A DNA stretch of 64,000 nucleotides. It comes from CAXTSE01 sp035554115 (GTDB lineage: Bacteria > Actinomycetota > Actinomycetes > Actinomycetales > Microbacteriaceae). Position 1 is the stretch's first letter; each line of letters opens with the position of its first letter. Location: contig DATMIW010000046.1 in assembly GCA_035554115.1 (NCBI GenBank), positions 1 to 64,000 of the forward strand. The letters are read 5' to 3'. The notes under the pieces are model-generated. The model was given only the letters and a program-made list of their open reading frames with translations, made no database searches and had not been told where the DNA came from. Below are positions 52,269-60,471 of the stretch, in pieces. Made by a program: the position numbers and the translations under genes.

Positions 52269-53552
52269 CTAGCGCGCTGCGAACCGCGGGAACGCGGACA
52301 GCCCGGCGTAAACGGCAGCGTCACCCAGCTCCTCTTCAATACGCAGGAGCTGGTTGTATTTGGCGACGCGGTCGGAGCGAGCCGGGGCGCCCGTCTTGAT
52401 CTGACCCGCGTCAGTTGCCACGGCCAGGTCGGCGATGAAGGTGTCTTCGGTCTCACCCGAGCGGTGGCTGATGATCGCGGAGTAGCCGGCACGCTGGGCC
52501 AGGCTGACGGCATCCAGCGTCTCGGTGAGGGTGCCGATCTGATTGACCTTGACGAGGATCGAGTTGGCGACGCCGAGGTCGATGCCCTTGGCGAGGCGCT
52601 CGGGGTTGGTGACGAACAGGTCGTCGCCAACGAGCTGCACGGAGCTGCCGAGCTTCTGGGTGAGGTGCGCGTAGCCTTCCCAGTCGTCTTCGGCGAGCGG
52701 GTCTTCGATGGTGACGAGGGGGTAGTCGCTCACGAGACCGACCCAGAAGTCGGTGAGCTGCTCGCCCGTGAACTTCTGCTTCTCGAAGGAGTAGACACCG
52801 TCGGCGAAGAACTCGGTGGCGGCCACGTCGAGACCGAGTGCGAACTCTTTGCCAGCCGTGAAGCCGGCCGAGCTAATTGCCTCGACGATGAAGTCGAGCG
52901 CGGCACGGGCTCCGGGTAGATCGGGGGCGAAGCCGCCCTCATCGCCGAGACCGGTCGACTGACCGTTCTTCTTGAGCAGCGCCTTGAGTGCGTGATAGAC
53001 CTCGGCGCCCCACTGCAGAGCCTCGGCAAAACTGTCTGCGCCCACCGGCAGAACCATGAATTCCTGGATGTCGAGGGCCGTGTCTGCGTGTGCGCCGCCG
53101 TTGATGATGTTCATGAGCGGCACCGGCAGGGTGTGAGCGTTCGGGCCACCGAGGTAGCGGAACAGTGGCAGGTCGGCCGAGTCGGCGGCGGCCTTGGCGA
53201 CGGCAAGGGAAACCCCGAGGATCGCGTTGGCGCCCAACTTGGACTTGTTGTCGGTGCCGTCGGCGGCAATCAGCTCGGCGTCGACGAGACGCTGATCGGC
53301 CGCGTCAAAGTCTTCGATGGCCGGGCCGAGCACGTCGAGCACGCTCGCAACAGCCTTCTGCACGCCTTTGCCCAGGTAGCGCGACTTGTCGCCGTCGCGC
53401 AGCTCATACGCCTCGAAGGCACCGGTCGATGCGCCCGACGGAACAGCCGCGCGTGAGACGGTTCCGTCTTCCAGAAGCACCTCGACCTCGACTGTCGGGT
53501 TGCCTCGGGAATCGAGGATCTCGCGGGCGCCGACGGCTTCGATGGCAGACAT
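52269..53552 (-). CDS. eno: Enolase
   Basis: A 427-residue enolase: EILDSRGNPTVEVEV at the start, SGASTGAFEAYELRDGD loop, NIINGGAHAD, GDEGGFAPDL, TIEDPLAEDDWEG metal region and ISHRSGETEDTFIADLAVA at the C-terminus. It makes phosphoenolpyruvate in glycolysis. AGGAG precedes ATG 53552. Gene order eno-ftsB-DUF501 is classic in actinobacteria. Confidence 0.98.
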   Translation of the reverse strand: MSAIEAVGAREILDSRGNPTVEVEVLLEDGTVSRAAVPSGASTGAFEAYELRDGDKSRYLGKGVQKAVASVLDVLGPAIEDFDAADQRLVDAELIAADGTDNKSKLGANAILGVSLAVAKAAADSADLPLFRYLGGPNAHTLPVPLMNIINGGAHADTALDIQEFMVLPVGADSFAEALQWGAEVYHALKALLKKNGQSTGLGDEGGFAPDLPGARAALDFIVEAISSAGFTAGKEFALGLDVAATEFFADGVYSFEKQKFTGEQLTDFWVGLVSDYPLVTIEDPLAEDDWEGYAHLTQKLGSSVQLVGDDLFVTNPERLAKGIDLGVANSILVKVNQIGTLTETLDAVSLAQRAGYSAIISHRSGETEDTFIADLAVATDAGQIKTGAPARSDRVAKYNQLLRIEEELGDAAVYAGLSAFPRFAAR

Positions 53553-53606
53553 GTCTCTCCTGAAATTCTGGGGGGTGGGTAATCCGGTTCTAGCCTAGCG
53601 AGGACG

Positions 53607-53618
53607 CGTTCTGCAGGA
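53607..53618. repeat. Additional copy of the CGTTCTGCAGGA element
   Basis: The same 12-mer as at 44509-44520 and (inverted) 44576-44587, in the gap between the starting end of eno and the end of hisS. Both locations are intergenic. Confidence 0.5.
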
Positions 53619-53642
53619 GTTCGGGCCCCAGATCACGCGGGA

Positions 53643-54926
53643 TCAGGCGAGGGGACGCAGATCGAGGGATGCGGCATCCGTCACCGCTGCGTCCACCAGG
53701 GCGAACCGGGTGAAGCCGTCCGCGGCGAGCGAGTCGAGCGTCGGCTTGAGATTTTTCGGCCGCTGAACGAGACGAACTCGCGCACCGGTAGCGAGCAGGG
53801 ACTTCTGGATTCGGACCAGGGTCGCCAGCGGAACGCCGCGGTCGTGCACGATAGCAATCGCGTCGACAGCTTCGGCATTCGGGAGCTCGACCAGATCGAC
53901 GAGGCGTTCGAAGCCGAGCGAGAACCCGGTCGCAGGCACCTCAGTGCCCAGGAACCGCCCGATCATGCCGTCATACCGACCCCCACCGCCCAGGGAATAG
54001 CCGACGCTCGGGTGGGCGAGCTCGAAGATGGGGCCCGTGTAATAGCCCATGCCGCGCACCAGGAACGGGTCGAACACCAGGCGCTCGGGGCCGACCACCT
54101 CGGCAAGGCCGGCGAGTTCTGCGACGACCGCGGCATCCGGATTCTCGGGAAGGGCTGCGCGGATAGCTGACTCTCCGAACGGCAGGAGTTCGTTCGCCGG
54201 GTGTTCGTTCGTCACGGGCCGGGCAAAGAACGCCTCGAGCGCATCCACGGCCGCGACGGTGTCGCCGCGTTCGCGCAGCTCCGCGATAACTCCCGCTTCA
54301 GCGATCTTGTCGAGCTTGTCGATCGTGATGAGCACGCGGTGGAATTCGTCCGGGGTGAAACCGAAGCCTTCGAGCATGCCGATCAGCAGCCGACGGTCAT
54401 TGACGCGCACCGTCGAGTCACTCAGCCCGAGCTCGTCGAGGGTCGCGAAGCTCGCAAGCAGCAGCTCCGCCTCGGCCTGGATTCCCGACTCACCGATGAT
54501 GTCGATATCGCACTGAACGAACTGACGGAATCGACCCTTCTGCGGACGCTCCGCACGCCAGACCGACCCGATCTGAATCGAGCGGAAAACCTTCGGCAGG
54601 TCAGCGTGGTGTGTGGCATAGAACCGGGCCAGAGGCACTGTGAGGTCGAAGCGGAGTCCCAGGTCGACAAGGTCGAGAGGGTCAGTTGCCGCCTGCAGAT
54701 CGTCATGGCTAAGCGCGCGCTTCTGGATGCCGAACGCCAGCTTTTCGTTGTCACCGCCCAGGCCGGCGTTCAGCCGCGAACTGTCTTCGACGACCGGCGT
54801 CTCGATCTCGTCGAAGCCGTGGGCACGATATGTGCGCCGGATGACGGACAGGATTTCTTCACGGCGCGCCTTCTCGGCGGGGAGGAAATCGCGCATGCCG
54901 CGGGGAGGGTTCACCTGGGATGCCAT
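53643..54926 (-). CDS. hisS: Histidyl-tRNA synthetase
   Basis: A 427-residue class II synthetase: PPRGMRDFLPAEKARRE at the start, motif 2 GSVWRAERPQKGRFRQFVQCD, histidine motif LVRGMGYYTGPIFE, GGGGRYDGM and a C-terminal anticodon-binding domain. ATG 54926 gives the family N-terminus. It follows mazG by four bases, so the genes are co-transcribed. Confidence 0.97.
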   Translation of the reverse strand: MASQVNPPRGMRDFLPAEKARREEILSVIRRTYRAHGFDEIETPVVEDSSRLNAGLGGDNEKLAFGIQKRALSHDDLQAATDPLDLVDLGLRFDLTVPLARFYATHHADLPKVFRSIQIGSVWRAERPQKGRFRQFVQCDIDIIGESGIQAEAELLLASFATLDELGLSDSTVRVNDRRLLIGMLEGFGFTPDEFHRVLITIDKLDKIAEAGVIAELRERGDTVAAVDALEAFFARPVTNEHPANELLPFGESAIRAALPENPDAAVVAELAGLAEVVGPERLVFDPFLVRGMGYYTGPIFELAHPSVGYSLGGGGRYDGMIGRFLGTEVPATGFSLGFERLVDLVELPNAEAVDAIAIVHDRGVPLATLVRIQKSLLATGARVRLVQRPKNLKPTLDSLAADGFTRFALVDAAVTDAASLDLRPLA

Positions 54927-54930
54927 AGGG

Positions 54931-55584
54931 CTATCTTCCCAGGTGCGCTGCCGCGGTTTCTGCCGCGCGGACATCCTGCTGCAGCGCTCGAAGGGCTGCC
55001 CGCAGGGCTCGCTCGCTGTCGAGTCCCGATGCGCGTGCGCCGGCGACGATACTGAGCAGCTGCTCGCCGAGCTCGACCTCGCTTGACGGGGCCGCGGCAG
55101 GCTCACGCGTCACCCCGGTCTTGGCGGCGCGGCCCAGAACCTTGTCGGCCAGCGCAAGCGCGGGCATCCCCAGCGGAATGCCGTCCAGAACGCTCGAGCG
55201 GGCCGGCTTCTCGGCGGCCTTCAGCACTTCCCAATTGGCTATGACGGCATCCGGAGTGTCGGCGACAACATCGCCGAACACGTGCGGGTGACGGCCAACC
55301 ATCTTGGCGGTCATATGTTCAGCGACGTCTTCAAGAGTGAAGCGCCCGGCCTCGGCGGCAAGGTCAGAGTGGAACAGCACCTGGTAAAGCACGTCGCCCA
55401 ACTCTTCGATCAGCTCGTCGTCCGACCCAGACTCGATGGCGTCGACCAGTTCGTAGCACTCTTCAACGAGGTACTGCACAAGTGACTCGTGGGTCTGCTC
55501 GCGATCCCATGCGCAACCACCCGGCGCTCGCAACCTCTCGGCGACGGCTATTAGTTCATCGAGACGAGGATGCGCGGCGGCCAT
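54931..55584 (-). CDS. mazG: Nucleoside triphosphate pyrophosphohydrolase MazG
   Basis: A 217-residue MazG: CAWDREQTHESL, EECYELVDAIES (metal EExxE) and EELGDVLYQVLFHSDLA (ExxD). It removes pyrophosphate from non-canonical or excess NTPs. ATG 55584 gives the typical length; a longer frame upstream has no homology. In mycobacteria mfd directly precedes mazG; here they are separated by about 8 kb. Confidence 0.93.
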   Translation of the reverse strand: MAAAHPRLDELIAVAERLRAPGGCAWDREQTHESLVQYLVEECYELVDAIESGSDDELIEELGDVLYQVLFHSDLAAEAGRFTLEDVAEHMTAKMVGRHPHVFGDVVADTPDAVIANWEVLKAAEKPARSSVLDGIPLGMPALALADKVLGRAAKTGVTREPAAAPSSEVELGEQLLSIVAGARASGLDSERALRAALRALQQDVRAAETAAAHLGR

Positions 55585-55643
55585 ATCCCCATCCTGCCGG
55601 TCCTCTGGCGCACGAGCTATCGGCACGGTGCACGCCACGGGTA

Positions 55644-57116
55644 TTAGGGGGCGGCGGTCTCGATGGATCCGGAGCGCATGTCACCGTGCGGAACCGGAGT
55701 CTTGGGCATGACGATCGCCGCGACGCCGGCCAGCACGGCCGCCACGAGAGCCGCGGTGAATACCGCTGTGGCGGCGGACACCACGGCATGCGGATCGCTC
55801 TCTCCGCGAGGGAAGGTGGCGAAAATGGCGTTGGCGATCGCGCCCATCGCTGCGATTCCGACGGCGCTGCCCACATTGCGCGCGAACACATTCGTGCCCG
55901 TGACGACACCGCGCTCGTTCCACGACACGCTCGATTGAGCGGCCACCAAGGCCGGTGAGGTCGACAAGCCGAGCCCGAATCCGACGACAAACACAACGCC
56001 AGCGATCAAGGGGACCGAGGGTGTTGCCGCGATGATCACCAGCAAAGTGGCGCCGGCGATGACGCAGGCGGCGCCGATCAGGATCGTCGACCGGAATCCG
56101 ATCCGAAGGTAGATCCGACCAGACAGGGTCGCCCCCACCGGCCACCCCACCGTAAGAGATGCCAGAGCAAGACCCGCAACGATCGGCGCGGTGTGGATCG
56201 ACCCATCGAGATAGGTCGGGATGTACGACGTCAGCCCGATAAGCATCGCGCCCACGCAGAACGCGAGAAGCGTTGTCGTCAGCAGAAGGGGCCGAGTAAA
56301 CGCCCACAAAGGGAGAATCGGCTCTGCCGCACGCCGTTCGACGAGCAGAAACGCCACGAACAGCACAATTCCCGCACCAAAAATCGCGAAGCTCACGGGT
56401 GAATTCCAGGCCCAGGCCTGCCCACCCTCGAGGAGCCCGAGAATCAGCAGTGTCAATGAACTCGTGAGCAGAGCGGCCCCCGCGAAGTCAATGCGATGGG
56501 TGCGCTTGGTCACCTTCTCGTGGAAGTTGCGCATGATGAGGAAGCTGGCGACAAGACCCAGCGGAATATTCACGAAGAAGATCCACGGCCATCCGATGGA
56601 CTGGGAAAACACACCACCCAAAGTCGGGCCCACAACTGACGAGATCGCCCACACGCTCGCGAGGTAGCCCTGCACCCGTGCGCGCTCGGCAATTGTGTAA
56701 ATATCGCCGATCATCGTCATCGCCGTCGGCAGGACCGCGCCTGCACCAAGTCCCTGGATGAGACGGAACGCTATAAGGGCGGGCATGCTCCAGGCGAATC
56801 CGCAGAGGATCGAGCCGAGCAGGAACAGACCGATGCCGAACAGGAGAAGGGGCTTGCGCCCGAGTACATCCGACAGTTTCGAATAGACCGGAACCGACAC
56901 CGCCTGTGCGAGGAGATAGATCGAAAACAGCCACGGGAACGCCGAGAAGTCGCCCAGATCTTTGACGATCGAAGGCACGGCAGTCGCGAGGATCGTTGCA
57001 TCGATCGCCACCAGGCCTGTCGACACCATGATCGCGAGCAACAGGGGGCCCCGCTCAGACCGAAGACCTACATTGCTGCGCGCCACATCCACCACTTTTC
57101 CCTTGACCACCGACAT
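55644..57116 (-). CDS. MFS multidrug transporter, EmrB/QacA (DHA2) type
   Basis: A 490-residue protein with about 14 membrane helices: helix 1 GLVAIDATILATAVPSIVKDLG (motif D1), loop SKLSDVLGRKPLLL (motif A) and VQGLGAGAVLPTAMTMIGDI-like motif C area. It probably exports lipophilic compounds with proton antiport. ATG 57116 is preferred to upstream in-frame codons, which are Arg/Ala-rich and overlap the divergent promoter. It lies between mazG and a divergent CPBP gene. Confidence 0.9.
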   Translation of the reverse strand: MSVVKGKVVDVARSNVGLRSERGPLLLAIMVSTGLVAIDATILATAVPSIVKDLGDFSAFPWLFSIYLLAQAVSVPVYSKLSDVLGRKPLLLFGIGLFLLGSILCGFAWSMPALIAFRLIQGLGAGAVLPTAMTMIGDIYTIAERARVQGYLASVWAISSVVGPTLGGVFSQSIGWPWIFFVNIPLGLVASFLIMRNFHEKVTKRTHRIDFAGAALLTSSLTLLILGLLEGGQAWAWNSPVSFAIFGAGIVLFVAFLLVERRAAEPILPLWAFTRPLLLTTTLLAFCVGAMLIGLTSYIPTYLDGSIHTAPIVAGLALASLTVGWPVGATLSGRIYLRIGFRSTILIGAACVIAGATLLVIIAATPSVPLIAGVVFVVGFGLGLSTSPALVAAQSSVSWNERGVVTGTNVFARNVGSAVGIAAMGAIANAIFATFPRGESDPHAVVSAATAVFTAALVAAVLAGVAAIVMPKTPVPHGDMRSGSIETAAP

Positions 57117-57169
57117 CCCATCTTTGTGCACTGCGAGGGGTGCGTGCTGGCACGCGCGAGACTGGAGGC

Positions 57170-57916
57170 GTGCCTGCACAGATCGCCCTCCTCGTTCTCG
57201 TCGTCGTCGTGCTGCTGTGGCGCGCGGTGAGTCGCGAACGACGCGACCTCGCTCGTTTTCGTCAGCTGCGATCCACCGTCCTGCGGCGAAAGACGCTGGG
57301 TCGATGGATCCTCGAAGCCTGGATCGTGCTCGGCGGCCTGAGCGCCGTCGTGCTGTTCGCCGTGTGGACGTCTGTGCCCGACGCCCTGCGTGACGCTCGC
57401 GGGCTCTTCCCATTCCTGAGCGACGACGCGGCCGGGGGTTTCGTGGTGGGCGGCACCATCGCCGTCGTCATAGGGCTCATCGTCCCCGTATTCCTGCTGC
57501 GCGGCCGGATCGACGAGATCCCCGCTGTCGGCAACATTCGCGCGCTTCTCCCCCGCAATCGAGGCGAGCTGCCGTACGGCGCGGGCCTCGGGTTGACGGC
57601 GGGGATTGTTGAAGAAGTTCTCTTCCGCCTCGCATTGCCTGCGCTTGTATACGCGGTCAGCGGTAACGGCGCCGTCGCCTTCGTAACTTGCGTCGTGCTG
57701 TTCGGCCTTCTTCACCTCTATCAGGGCCTCAAAGGCATGCTGGCCGCAACGGTTCTCGGCGTGATTTTCACCGTGTTCTATGTGCTCAGCGGCAACATCC
57801 TGCTCGTCATGGCGCTTCACGTGCTCTTCGATCTGCGGTCGCTCGTGCTCATCCCGGTGGTTCTTATGGGCGTGGGCCACCGCGGCGAGGTCGAGACCGC
57901 GAAGTCGAGCACCTAG
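57170..57916 (+). CDS. CPBP-family intramembrane metalloprotease
   Basis: A 248-residue membrane protein with about six helices and the CPBP/CAAX-protease motifs: GIVEEVLFR (EExxxR), FGLLHLYQG (second His) and ALHVLFD at the end. It probably cleaves substrates inside the membrane or acts on prenylated or peptide substrates. GTG 57170 is the best-placed start of several candidates. Confidence 0.85.
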   Translation: MPAQIALLVLVVVVLLWRAVSRERRDLARFRQLRSTVLRRKTLGRWILEAWIVLGGLSAVVLFAVWTSVPDALRDARGLFPFLSDDAAGGFVVGGTIAVVIGLIVPVFLLRGRIDEIPAVGNIRALLPRNRGELPYGAGLGLTAGIVEEVLFRLALPALVYAVSGNGAVAFVTCVVLFGLLHLYQGLKGMLAATVLGVIFTVFYVLSGNILLVMALHVLFDLRSLVLIPVVLMGVGHRGEVETAKSST

Positions 57917-57919
57917 CCT
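57914..57919 (+). promoter_or_regulatory. -10 box, leaderless start of VOC gene
   Basis: TAGCCT, six bases, then ATG 57926. It overlaps the CPBP stop codon. Confidence 0.5.
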
Positions 57920-57925
57920 GGGGTG

Positions 57926-58279
57926 ATGACCGCCGCTCTCGCCCGCATCATCGTCCCCGTCAGCTCGCTCGAGTCGGCACTGCCGCTGTACGAGGAGGTA
58001 CTCGACCTCAAGCGGGTCAGCGAAAGCGAAGGAGTCGTCGTGCTGGCCCTCGCGCGCAACATTGAAGTGATGCTTCGACAGACCGAACTCGTCGCCGATC
58101 GACCGGATGCGGGGGCCTCCCCCGTCTACCGGGTCGCCAACGTCGATGCCGCCACGGCCGCCGCATCGGGGCTCGGCTGCACCGTGGTCGATGCGCCCGC
58201 CGATCAGGCCTGGGGTGAACGGGATGCCGTGCTGCGCGACCCGAGCGGCAACCTGTTCGGGCTGGTCACGCCCCTTTAG
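57926..58279 (+). CDS. VOC (glyoxalase/bleomycin-resistance) superfamily protein
   Basis: A 117-residue protein with one VOC repeat pair: IIVPVSSLESALPLYEEVL at the N-terminus and a C-terminal VLRDPSGNLFGLVTPL, typical of metal-dependent VOC proteins. Function unspecified: glyoxalase, epimerase or antibiotic binding are all possible. Leaderless start after TAGCCT. Confidence 0.83.
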   Translation: MTAALARIIVPVSSLESALPLYEEVLDLKRVSESEGVVVLALARNIEVMLRQTELVADRPDAGASPVYRVANVDAATAAASGLGCTVVDAPADQAWGERDAVLRDPSGNLFGLVTPL

Positions 58280-58294
58280 GCACGCTGATCCAGC

Positions 58295-58957
58295 TCATTC
58301 GATCCAGAGCACAATCCCGGTCAACTTGTGCAACACAGCGGCGACCCCCGCTCGCACGGCCGCTGCGCACCGCTTAGCGGTAAAGGACTCGGCGTTGTAG
58401 CTCGACGGAGTGCCGAGGCCCTCGCCACGGAATGACGCGCCCGTCCAGTCGACGGCGGTGACATTGTGCGTGGGCTCCGCAACTTCGGCACCGACTACGA
58501 GGAACTGCTGATCAAGGTGGTTCGCGGTGACGACGGCGAGCGGATCAACAAGATCGTTGCCGACACTCACAATGAGATCCGGCCTCATCTCTATGGCACT
58601 CACGATTCCCGCAATGTGGTCGCCGTCGGTGCTCACGGCACGAAGGTCGACCCGTTCCTCCTCGGCCCATTTCCGAACCGCGGCCTCTAAGGTCCGAGTC
58701 GCTTTGTCTGTGCCTGCGATGAGGAGGACCACGCGATAGCCCGCCGAGGGGTGCAGGTCATTCCACGACCCGGGGGAAGGCGTGATCGTCGCCTCGGGGC
58801 TCGGAGAGGAGCTCGGTTCGAAGCCCTTGCCGAGAGCTCCGACCGCTGTCGGTTCCGGGTGCGGAGCTGCCCACGCATCACTGGCACATCCGGCACACAG
58901 GGCAACGACGGCTGACGCGACCGCGAAAGAAGCGGCGATCCGCTGTCGTGTGACCAA
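58295..58957 (-). CDS. Putative lipoprotein resembling BMP/PnrA substrate-binding proteins
   Basis: A 220-residue protein with an N-terminal hydrophobic signal and a Cys at about residue 24 (ALCAGC, a weak lipobox). The mature part contains RPDLIVSVGNDLVDPLAVV and a QQFLVVGAEVAEPTHNVTAVD stretch typical of periplasmic-binding folds of the basic membrane protein family, but it is much shorter than a full receptor (about 320 residues). TTG 58957 is chosen because AAGGA lies upstream and no ATG fits the frame. No ABC transporter gene is next to it. Confidence 0.55.
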   Translation of the reverse strand: MVTRQRIAASFAVASAVVALCAGCASDAWAAPHPEPTAVGALGKGFEPSSSPSPEATITPSPGSWNDLHPSAGYRVVLLIAGTDKATRTLEAAVRKWAEEERVDLRAVSTDGDHIAGIVSAIEMRPDLIVSVGNDLVDPLAVVTANHLDQQFLVVGAEVAEPTHNVTAVDWTGASFRGEGLGTPSSYNAESFTAKRCAAAVRAGVAAVLHKLTGIVLWIE

Positions 58958-59117
58958 TGGATCCGTCCTTCATGCTCTGCGGGCACGTGCGATCCGACTC
59001 TGCGCGAGATTCGACGCGAACACCAGACATGAGGACCACAGTTCCCCAACAGTTTGTCGCCGGTCCTTCTGCAGTTAATCGAGTCGCGCCACTGTGCTGA
59101 TCGACCCGAGGAGATTC

Positions 59118-60329
59118 ATGTCGCACCGCGTGCGTATCACCCTGTTTATTGGGGTGCTCAGTCTGTTCTTCGTCGGACAGGCAGCGGAGCTGGCTGTGGC
59201 CCACGGCTTTTCCTCAGTCGTCTACGCCGATGTCGGTTCCCCCGATCCGGGGCATGTTCGCACGGAACTCCGACTGGAGTACGACCTTCTCGTTGTTTCT
59301 GCCGCCGACGCCGAACACGACGACCCCCTGTTCCAAGACGGCACAGCAGCTTTCGAAAACGGGGACGATCAGGATCGAGTGGCCGCCATGGATAGGCACC
59401 TGGACACCGTCCTCACGTATGTGACTAGCCGGTTCACCGTGACTGCAGCGGGCACGCCGTGCATTCCGAAGAAGGCAGGGCGCATGTCGATGACCGAGCA
59501 GCAGGGCGTGCCGTACCTCGTCTTGGTTCTGGACAATTTCTGCGCCGCCGAGAGCGACGCCCATGTGCTGAGAAGCGAATTGTTCGCGGACTCAGAAGGG
59601 TATGTGACAGGCACAAAGACGATCCTCAGCTACGAGCTCGACGGCCGGTCGGGCAGTGCAGCTCTCGACTCGGAACAGCCCTCATTCTCGACCGAGCAGA
59701 GTGTTGGCGAGCGATTCTGGGAGTTCTTTCACCTCGGCGCCGAACACCTCTTGACGGGTATCGATCACATCCTCTTCCTGTTGGCGCTCATCGCGGGATC
59801 GCGCCGACTCCGCGAAGTGGTGTTGGCTGCCACGTCGTTCACCGTCGCGCACTCGGTGACCTTCATCCTCGCCTCAACAGGATTGGTCTCAGTACCGGCC
59901 CGAATCGTGGAGCCGGTCATCGCGCTATCGATCGCGATTGTGGCCGCCTGGTACCTCTGGAGACTCTGGCGTCGTGGGGACGCCGCCACGCACCTGGACA
60001 CGACCGGCGGACCGCTCGGCCTGGACCGCGCCGGTGTGGCACGTCTCGCGGTGGTGTTCGTATTCGGGCTCGTGCACGGTCTCGGTTTTGCGAGCGCCTT
60101 GGGCATCCACGAGCCCTGGTCGTGGACGCTTCTGTGGTCTCTGCTGGTCTTCAATCTCGGGATTGAGGTCGTGCAGCTCACAATAATCGCGGCACTCTTT
60201 CCCCTCCTGACCCTGCTACGCCGGCGGGCCCCGCGAGTCGGACGCTGGGCCACGGGGCTTCTTGCACTCGGCGTCACGGTGGCGGGCCTGGTCTGGTTCG
60301 TGCAGCGCGTGCTCGGCCTCCCTGGGTAG
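59118..60329 (+). CDS. HupE/UreJ-type membrane protein with extracytoplasmic domain
   Basis: A 403-residue protein: signal peptide, an extracytoplasmic beta-rich domain of about 170 residues, then a C-terminal seven-helix region with EFFHLGAEHLLTGIDHILFL, LAATSFTVAHSVTF and FGLVHGLGFASALG, the HupE/UreJ_2 pattern with its His and Asp. Family members are proposed metal (nickel or other) permeases, but here no hydrogenase or urease gene is near. CGAGGAGATTC precedes ATG 59118. Confidence 0.82.
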   Translation: MSHRVRITLFIGVLSLFFVGQAAELAVAHGFSSVVYADVGSPDPGHVRTELRLEYDLLVVSAADAEHDDPLFQDGTAAFENGDDQDRVAAMDRHLDTVLTYVTSRFTVTAAGTPCIPKKAGRMSMTEQQGVPYLVLVLDNFCAAESDAHVLRSELFADSEGYVTGTKTILSYELDGRSGSAALDSEQPSFSTEQSVGERFWEFFHLGAEHLLTGIDHILFLLALIAGSRRLREVVLAATSFTVAHSVTFILASTGLVSVPARIVEPVIALSIAIVAAWYLWRLWRRGDAATHLDTTGGPLGLDRAGVARLAVVFVFGLVHGLGFASALGIHEPWSWTLLWSLLVFNLGIEVVQLTIIAALFPLLTLLRRRAPRVGRWATGLLALGVTVAGLVWFVQRVLGLPG

Positions 60330-60471
60330 TTCCCCGAATAGCTCTTGCCACTGTTGGCGTTATCTCCCCCGGCCCACAAGCTCGTGTTTAGCGCAGGTTC
60401 ACCCAGCAGGCGGATTTTGGCAGGTGCCCACCCCCGTTCCCGCACAGGGACCCAATCAGAACGGTGAACCT
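60330..60471. other. Intergenic region upstream of the secreted phosphatase
   Basis: A 142-bp stretch without a gene. AGGTTCACC (60395-60403) and its inverse GGTGAACCT (60463-60471) occur 60 bases apart, the second ending just before the ATG. GTTCACC resembles the repeat unit of PhoP-type PHO boxes, but tandem repeats are absent. Confidence 0.35.
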
